From a virus: a stretch of 22,941 nucleotides of DNA. Below, piece by piece: positions 16,880 through 22,941 of the stretch (positions are counted from its first letter, which is position 1; each line of letters begins with the position of its first letter). The translations under genes were made by a program, and so were the position numbers. The notes under the pieces are model-generated. The model saw only the letters and a program-made list of their open reading frames with translations, was not told the origin of the DNA and made no database searches. Where the stretch lies: IMG/VR virus record IMGVR_UViG_3300032116_001370, positions 1-22,941 of that record, one strand, 5' to 3'.

Positions 16880-19800
16880 ATGGCTGTTTTTAAAACTTTA
16901 CAATTTTTACCTGAGATTTTTAGAACAGATACGAATAGAAAGTTCTTACACGCTACCGCTGATCAGTTATTAAGTGAACCAGATTTTACTAGAATAAACG
17001 GATACATTGGAAGAAAGTTAGCACCTTCTTATAGAAGCACAGACAGTTATGTTAGTGAACCTACAAAAGACAGACAAGATTATCAACTTGAACCTAGTGT
17101 TATAATTAAAGATACGGTAACTGGTAATGTAGAATTCGTTACAACCTATACTGACCTATTAAACAAAATAAATTTTTACGGCGGATTAAGTGATAATCAT
17201 TCACGTTTATTTGATAGTGAATATTATTCGTTTGATCCTCAAATTGATTTAGACAAATTAATAAATTTTGCTCAGTATTATTGGTTAGCTAACGGTCCAG
17301 ACACAGTTACAGTGACAGCAAGCACAGTTCCGTTACAGCAAACTTTTGATGTGACATATGATTCTGTATCAAAAACCTATAAATTCAGCGGGTTCAATCA
17401 AGCTCCAAATCCAATTATTACATTGGCCAGGGGCGGACGATATGTGTTTCAAATCAATGAACCAGGAAATAAATTTTACATACAATCTGGCCCTGGGTCG
17501 TTAGGCGCTGATATAAATGCGCCTAACTTGTCTACTAGATCAGTGTTTGGTGTTACTGATAACGGCAAAGATGTAGGAAGTGTAATATTCCAGGTACCAT
17601 TGGCAGATTCTCAAGTTAATTGGACTAACATGAGAATAATTGACACTGTAGATTATGCTACTGATCACAGCTATCAGTCTTTACAAGGTTGTTTATTGAG
17701 TGATCTTGAAACCCTACTGGGAGGAATTGATGGTCCTACGTTTTCTCTAAATGGAGCCAGTTTAATCTTTGTTAATACTGCTTTCATAGACGATGTCTTC
17801 TGGCACGATACAGCTAGAGTTTTAAATGATGTAATTTACTTAGATCAAGACGTATTAATACCGTTTAATGAAAGAAACGATGTTTATCAAATTTCAGTAT
17901 ACAACGACGAGGATGATAAACCAAGAATCTACCTAACTAGAAAAACCACAGTATTAAATGAACAAAAGGTTAGAGTAATTTCAGGTGCTGCCAATGCTGG
18001 TAAAGAATTCTACAGTAGATTAGATGTTTATTACGAAGTTCCTCAGATTACAGCCCCTCTAAGTTTTTTATATTACCAAAGCGATCAAACTGATCAAGCA
18101 GTTGGAGGTATTCAATTGGTTGATTTAGAATTGGCAGAAATTGATCCTGATTTAGATATAATTGGTCAAAAGAATTATGTTAGTCCAAACGGCGTAGTTT
18201 TTACCAATGGTCTCAAAATACAATTTGATTCTACTGCTACTGAATCTTACGCAAATAAAACTTTTTATGTAGAAGGAGTAGGCGACTCAATCAAGTTGAT
18301 AGCAGAAGCTGACTTGGTAGTCCCTGAAGATAACAATAATAACTTGGCATCTCTTGATTACATTACTATTAATAGAAGTAGTATTGATTTAAATGGTTGG
18401 TCAAGAAGCAATAGATGGTTTCATGTAAATGTAATTGAAAAAACAGCTGAATACAATAATACGGATTTGATCCTAAATCAAAGTTATAGAGCACAGCGAC
18501 CAATTTTAGAATTTTATCCAAACATTCAATTATTTAATTTTGGAACTGAAGCCAAAGCACCAGTTGACATATTAGACGACTTGATTACAAATGCTTACAC
18601 ACAAGTGCAAGGTGTTATTGTGGCAGGTCCGCCAGATCCACCCACTGAACTCACTATAAGTTTAATTAGAAATTCGTCAGACCTTGTTGTAGGAAGAACC
18701 TATGATATCACTACATTAGGAACAAGCAACTGGTCCACAGTTGGTGCATCTTTGATTTCTGCAGCTGGTTTAGAAATAGGAAGTCAATATATTATTGCCA
18801 TGGTAGGAAATACTAATTGGACTTCAATTGGTGCAGCAAGCAGTATTGCTGGCACTGTATTTACAGCCACTGGAATAGAAACGGGCACTACCGGCACAGC
18901 ATACAAAGTAAGATTCACAGCCACCGGAACAACCGCTGGTACTGGTTCGGCCACAGATGTTCAGTCTCTTACATTAACGCACGGTGACAGGATTATTTTC
19001 AGTCAAGATGAAAATCTTGAGGTCAGAAATAAAATTTTTACGTTTTCAATAGTAGAGGCATCTACTCCCTCACCAGTTACATCAATTTATAGAGCCTATA
19101 TTGAAGAAGCCAATGATGCTCTAGTCAGTGAAGGCCACACCATTGTGGTCAATAGCGGTGTAAACGGACAGAAACAATGGCATTTCAATGGCACCAATTG
19201 GATAGAAAGCCAACAAAAAACGTCAGTCAACCAACCTCCTTTGTTTGACGTAATCAACAGTGATGGTGTCAGTTTTAGCGACTTTTCAGTTTATAACGGT
19301 TCACAGTTTTTGGGCACCAAAATATTTTCCTACAAAGAAGGAACAGGAAGCAACGACAGTGTATTAGGTTTTCCGGTTAGTTATAAAAATTTGCTAACTC
19401 AAGGAGACATAGAATTTGAAAACAATTTCAACCTAGATACTTTTACCTATTTCTTATTAGGAGGTATAGCTCAGACTGTCAACATCAATACTGGATTTTT
19501 ACAAAAAAATCTATCTAGATCTACAAGTACTAGAACTAACAATTGGGTAATTAATAACAATTTTAGCAAACAATATCAAATTTTTAATTTTGTTTATGAC
19601 GGATCTACAAACTTATTTCCAGTAGATATTCTACCAGACATCAGCGTAGAAATTCCTAATATCAAAGTTGTGATCAATAACAAACCAGTAGCAGTTGGTA
19701 AATTTGCAATAACAAAAGCTGTTGATAAATTGGCTATTCTAATAGATCCTTCTTTACTGACAGTAAATGATGTTATTTTTATTAGCATCTATAATAAAAC

Positions 19801-22800
19801 TGCGGTATCAGATACAGCATTTTATCAAATACCTGTAAATTTAGATGTGAACAGTCTAAATTTAGATATTGATGTACTAACACTAGGTCAGGTAAGAAAT
19901 CATTTAATTGAATTCAAAAATAACAGTTTAGACATTGTTGGAGAAGTACCAGGCAAAAGTAATATCAGAGATATAAAATACTCGGCTAGGGGTGGTAGTA
20001 TTTTGCAACAAAGTGCTCCTATAATATATTCTAGTCTATTTCTCAATCATCCTGTAGCTAATTTTATTGATTCGATTAGACTTGCATCTAAAGAATACAA
20101 TCAATTTAAAATAAAATTTTTAGAACTTGCTGTTAACCTCGATCTTGACACCAATAACGTGTCTGAATCTGTTGATGCAATAATGGCCACCATCAACGCT
20201 GTTAAAAACGACAGTTTTCCTTGGTATTACAGTGATATGATTCCGCACGGAGACGATGACAAAGTAACTTTGCCAAGTTACCAAGTTTTTGACACTGATA
20301 TAAGATCCTATGAAATTACCAATATATTTCAAGATAATGTTATCAGTAACAAAGCAGTTTTTGTGTATCTTACACGCACACTAGATGGAGTAACATCAAA
20401 AACATTACTGGTTAAAGAGCAAGATTATTACTTTGATCAAACCAGGCCAGCAGTGGTTATCCAAGATACATTTAATCTTCTTTATAATGATATTTTAACG
20501 ATTGTAGAATACAATAACACAGACGGTAGTTATGTTCCGGAAACACCAACAAAACTGGGATTGTACCCAAAATTTGTTCCAGAAATTTATTTAGACAATA
20601 CCTATCAAACACCAATACAGGTAATTCAAGGACATGACGGTAGTATTACTCCAGCATTTGGTGATCACAGAGATACCTTTCTATTAGAACTAGAAAGAAG
20701 AATTTACAACAATATCAAAGTTGAGTATGATATTAATTTGTTTAACATCAACGATTATGTTCCAGGTAAATTTAGAATCTTAGATTACACACTAAATGAA
20801 TACAACCATTTGTTAAGCCAAAGTTTTTTACGATGGGTAGGCACCAACAGAGTTGATTACACTACCAATGATGTGTTTACCGCGTCAGATGCTTTTACAT
20901 GGAATTACAAAAAATTCAAAGATGTTGTTAACGCAGAAAATTTACCAGGTACTTGGCGTAGTGTATTCAGATATTTCTTTGATACAGATCGCCCACATAC
21001 TCATCCCTGGGAAATGTTAGGATTTAGTCAAAAGCCCGACTATTGGAATGATAGGTATGGACCTGCTCCTTATACCGGCGGGAACTTTGTACTCTGGAGC
21101 GATTTAGAATCAGGATACATTCACAGCGGAGCTCGTGCCGGCATTGATCTAAGGTATAGTCGCCCAGGACTTACCTCAATTATTCCAGTCGATGACAGCG
21201 GAAATCTAAGACCCCCTTCGGAATTTTTGGTAACAGATTTTTCAAGCGACAAAGCAAATACCAGTTATGCAGTTGGCGATATTGGACCAACTGAATTAAG
21301 TTGGCGTAGAAGCAGTGATTTTCCATATGCTGTTCAATATGCCTTAGCAATTGGTAAACCAGCACGTTATTTTTCATTATTGTCTGATGTAAAAAAATAC
21401 TATAGAAATGATGTGCTTGGCCAATTTTTAGATGTTGACAATAACAAGCACTTACAACCAACCAGCATAAGAGTCAACGGTTACACTGATTCCAGCGGCA
21501 CAATAAATCGAAGTGCAGGTTATGTGAACTGGATAAGAGATTATGTAAAAAATACTGGCATAAGCGATGCCAGTGATTATGTCAAAAACATATTGAATAA
21601 CATATCAGTTCAGTTATGCTACAAGATGGCAGGGTATTCAGATAAAAAATTCTTAGAATTACTAGCTGAACAGGTTAGCCCAAGCAGTATCAATGACAGC
21701 ATCATTATTCCTGACGAAAATTATTCTATTGAATTATACAAAGGAGCACCTCTTGCAAAAATAGTTTATTCTGCTGTAATTGTGGAAAAAACTGCAAATG
21801 GATATACAGTGAGTGGATATAATACCAATGATCCTTATTTCAGGATTATTCCTAGTTTAGAAAATAACAATGCTTACAAAATAAATGTAAGTGGTAAGTC
21901 TGCTACTGTGTTTAAAGATTCAAGAAGAATTGTACAAACTATTCCTTATGGATTTGAATATAGTACAACACAGCAAGTTGTTGACTTTTTAATTAGTTAC
22001 CAAAGGTACCTCTTATCTCAAGGATTCACATTTGATGATAGAGAAAACTTACTGAACGAAGTTAAAAATTGGGTGTTAAGCGCCAAAGAATTTTTATATT
22101 GGACTAGCCAAGGTTGGAAATCTGGAAACATTATAGTTCTCAGCCCTATATCCGACACGTTGAAAATTACTAGTTCCAATTCACAGGTTGACGAGATAGT
22201 TAATACGCCAACTGGTAGTAGGCTAATGGATGTGAATTACAAACCAATTGTGAAAAATAACTTTACAATTGTTAGAGATACCAACGAATTTGTTGTTCGT
22301 GCAATATCAAATCAAACAATTGGATTCGCTGAACTAAATCTAGTGCAGTACGAACATATTTTAATTCTAGATAATGTTACTGTTTTCAGGGACGTAATTT
22401 ATCTTCCAGAATCTGGAAATAGACAATATAGAATTAAAATGGTCGGCGCAAAAACCAGTCAATGGAACGGCAGTTTAGAATTGCCAGGCTACATTTACAG
22501 CAGCGACGAAATAACTGAGTGGTCGCCCGGAGTAGATTACCTCAAAGGTACTATAATTAATTACAAGCAAAGATACTATGCTGCTTTAGAAAACATCAGT
22601 GCAGCTGATAGTTTTCAAGTTAAAAGTTGGGAGTTATTGGCCAACAATGAAATAAAAACTGGTATTTTGAACAACCTGGCAACAAATGCAGCCCAGTCAC
22701 TTCGTTTTTACGATATCAATGATCAACCTATCAATGAAGAAATTCAGTTGTTCAGTAATGGATTAATTGGATTTAGACCTAGACAATATTTTACAAATCT

Positions 22801-22941
22801 AGGTATTGACGTCACTACTCAAAGTAAATTTTATCAAGGCTTAATAAAACAAGGCGGATCTTTAAACGCAATCAATGCTTTAAAAGGAGCCACATTTAAC
22901 AACTTGGATACTAGTCCTTTAAACTTGTATGAAAATTGGGC
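16880..22941 (+). CDS. Giant baseplate/virion structural protein, gene 7 position (3' end beyond window)
   Basis: Starts M-A-V-F-K-T-L-Q-F-L-P-E-I-F and appears open through the last base, 2020 codons; I translated it throughout and saw no stop. It follows gp6 where T4 has gene 7 (1032 residues), so it may be the functional counterpart, but I see no motif that proves homology. The N-terminus (R-K-F-L-H-A-T-A-D-Q-L, later F-D-P-Q-I-D-L-D-K-L and Y-Y-W-L-A-N-G-P-D) is a type I recognise from large structural proteins of marine T4-like phages. The chain is beta-rich, with few cysteines and no membrane segment. Residues 603-691 hold a double copy of the shared module, and 1881-1917 a W/Y pattern like a small carbohydrate-binding domain. 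A role in the baseplate periphery or host contact is inference. Confidence 0.85.
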   Translation, partial: MAVFKTLQFLPEIFRTDTNRKFLHATADQLLSEPDFTRINGYIGRKLAPSYRSTDSYVSEPTKDRQDYQLEPSVIIKDTVTGNVEFVTTYTDLLNKINFYGGLSDNHSRLFDSEYYSFDPQIDLDKLINFAQYYWLANGPDTVTVTASTVPLQQTFDVTYDSVSKTYKFSGFNQAPNPIITLARGGRYVFQINEPGNKFYIQSGPGSLGADINAPNLSTRSVFGVTDNGKDVGSVIFQVPLADSQVNWTNMRIIDTVDYATDHSYQSLQGCLLSDLETLLGGIDGPTFSLNGASLIFVNTAFIDDVFWHDTARVLNDVIYLDQDVLIPFNERNDVYQISVYNDEDDKPRIYLTRKTTVLNEQKVRVISGAANAGKEFYSRLDVYYEVPQITAPLSFLYYQSDQTDQAVGGIQLVDLELAEIDPDLDIIGQKNYVSPNGVVFTNGLKIQFDSTATESYANKTFYVEGVGDSIKLIAEADLVVPEDNNNNLASLDYITINRSSIDLNGWSRSNRWFHVNVIEKTAEYNNTDLILNQSYRAQRPILEFYPNIQLFNFGTEAKAPVDILDDLITNAYTQVQGVIVAGPPDPPTELTISLIRNSSDLVVGRTYDITTLGTSNWSTVGASLISAAGLEIGSQYIIAMVGNTNWTSIGAASSIAGTVFTATGIETGTTGTAYKVRFTATGTTAGTGSATDVQSLTLTHGDRIIFSQDENLEVRNKIFTFSIVEASTPSPVTSIYRAYIEEANDALVSEGHTIVVNSGVNGQKQWHFNGTNWIESQQKTSVNQPPLFDVINSDGVSFSDFSVYNGSQFLGTKIFSYKEGTGSNDSVLGFPVSYKNLLTQGDIEFENNFNLDTFTYFLLGGIAQTVNINTGFLQKNLSRSTSTRTNNWVINNNFSKQYQIFNFVYDGSTNLFPVDILPDISVEIPNIKVVINNKPVAVGKFAITKAVDKLAILIDPSLLTVNDVIFISIYNKTAVSDTAFYQIPVNLDVNSLNLDIDVLTLGQVRNHLIEFKNNSLDIVGEVPGKSNIRDIKYSARGGSILQQSAPIIYSSLFLNHPVANFIDSIRLASKEYNQFKIKFLELAVNLDLDTNNVSESVDAIMATINAVKNDSFPWYYSDMIPHGDDDKVTLPSYQVFDTDIRSYEITNIFQDNVISNKAVFVYLTRTLDGVTSKTLLVKEQDYYFDQTRPAVVIQDTFNLLYNDILTIVEYNNTDGSYVPETPTKLGLYPKFVPEIYLDNTYQTPIQVIQGHDGSITPAFGDHRDTFLLELERRIYNNIKVEYDINLFNINDYVPGKFRILDYTLNEYNHLLSQSFLRWVGTNRVDYTTNDVFTASDAFTWNYKKFKDVVNAENLPGTWRSVFRYFFDTDRPHTHPWEMLGFSQKPDYWNDRYGPAPYTGGNFVLWSDLESGYIHSGARAGIDLRYSRPGLTSIIPVDDSGNLRPPSEFLVTDFSSDKANTSYAVGDIGPTELSWRRSSDFPYAVQYALAIGKPARYFSLLSDVKKYYRNDVLGQFLDVDNNKHLQPTSIRVNGYTDSSGTINRSAGYVNWIRDYVKNTGISDASDYVKNILNNISVQLCYKMAGYSDKKFLELLAEQVSPSSINDSIIIPDENYSIELYKGAPLAKIVYSAVIVEKTANGYTVSGYNTNDPYFRIIPSLENNNAYKINVSGKSATVFKDSRRIVQTIPYGFEYSTTQQVVDFLISYQRYLLSQGFTFDDRENLLNEVKNWVLSAKEFLYWTSQGWKSGNIIVLSPISDTLKITSSNSQVDEIVNTPTGSRLMDVNYKPIVKNNFTIVRDTNEFVVRAISNQTIGFAELNLVQYEHILILDNVTVFRDVIYLPESGNRQYRIKMVGAKTSQWNGSLELPGYIYSSDEITEWSPGVDYLKGTIINYKQRYYAALENISAADSFQVKSWELLANNEIKTGILNNLATNAAQSLRFYDINDQPINEEIQLFSNGLIGFRPRQYFTNLGIDVTTQSKFYQGLIKQGGSLNAINALKGATFNNLDTSPLNLYENW
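18686..18952 (+). repeat. Shared module, composite copy with one module nested in another
   Basis: Residues 603-691 of the giant protein. The outer copy starts V-V-G-R-T-Y-D-I and L-G-T-S-N-W-S-T-V-G-A (18686-18769), breaks after S-A-A-G, and resumes as R-F-T-A-T-G-T-T-A-G-T-G-S-A (18908-18952). The piece between is a further full copy. Confidence 0.75.
18770..18907 (+). repeat. Inner, complete copy of the shared module
   Basis: Residues 631-676 of the giant protein: I-G-S-Q-Y-I-I, then V-G-N-T-N-W-T-S-I-G-A, A-G-T-V-F-T-A-T-G and a tail G-T-T-G-T-A. It interrupts the outer copy just before that copy's F-T-A-T-G part. Confidence 0.75.
22520..22630 (+). other. Possible carbohydrate-binding-like segment in the giant protein
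   Basis: Residues 1881-1917 show W-S-P-G-V-D-Y-L-K-G-T-I, then I-N-Y-K-Q-R-Y-Y-A-A-L, and a final W. This W / Y-x-x-G-x-x-I-x-Y-x-x-x-x-Y-x-A / W spacing is like small CBM5/12-type domains found in chitinases and phage tail proteins. The match is by pattern only. Confidence 0.4.

Noticed and set aside
19594-21461. Minus-strand frames of 64-93 codons inside the giant gene
   Set aside because: The plus-strand frame is continuously open across them and gives sensible protein sequence, so these are shadows.
1-22941. tRNA genes, CRISPR arrays, insertion sequences, integrase or attachment sites
   Set aside because: None was seen by eye. Genes fill almost the whole window and gaps are at most 62 bases. 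A tRNA scan could not be run.

Overview
This window looks like part of the genome of a T4-like (Tevenvirinae-type) contractile-tailed phage, of the kind known from marine cyanobacteria and SAR11 bacteria. Three things support this: a core set of T4-type genes (late sigma factor gp55, recombination nuclease gp46/gp47, baseplate proteins gp53, gp5, gp25 and gp6), T4-type late promoter boxes (ATAAATA), and tightly packed AT-rich genes with one- to four-base stop/start overlaps. The host cannot be read from the sequence. No integrase, tRNA, insertion sequence or CRISPR array was seen.

Left arm (1-6701, all minus strand, read right to left): gp55, a radical SAM enzyme with an N-terminal cysteine (twitch-like) domain, gp47 (Mre11/SbcD-like), gp46 (Rad50/SbcC-like), a short-chain dehydrogenase/reductase, a second radical SAM enzyme with a C-terminal cysteine domain, and a gene that runs off the left edge. 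The junctions downstream of gp47 overlap by 1-4 bases, so this looks like one transcription unit in which replication/recombination genes are interleaved with an accessory redox/radical-chemistry cassette of unknown substrate.

Right arm (6764-22941, all plus strand): a late baseplate operon. In order it holds a tube-cap/baseplate-like protein, gp53, a hub-like protein, a gp5/VgrG-like spike without a lysozyme domain, a separate protein with a lysozyme-like segment, gp25, an oversized gp6, and a giant open frame (at least 2020 codons, running off the right edge) in the position T4 uses for gene 7. Late promoter boxes stand before the first gene, before gp25 and before gp6. The two arms diverge from a 62-base gap, so the gene for the late sigma factor lies back to back with genes it should switch on.

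The most interesting signal is a small protein module of about 45 residues (G-x-x-Y-x-I, then G-x-T/S-N-F/W-T/S-x-x-G, then a G-T-G-T tail). It occurs in three neighbouring but otherwise unrelated baseplate genes, and in the giant protein one copy appears to be inserted inside another. The second is the pair of radical SAM enzymes with opposite domain order, plus a dehydrogenase, around gp46/gp47. No gap without a gene exceeds 300 bases; the longest is 62 bases.
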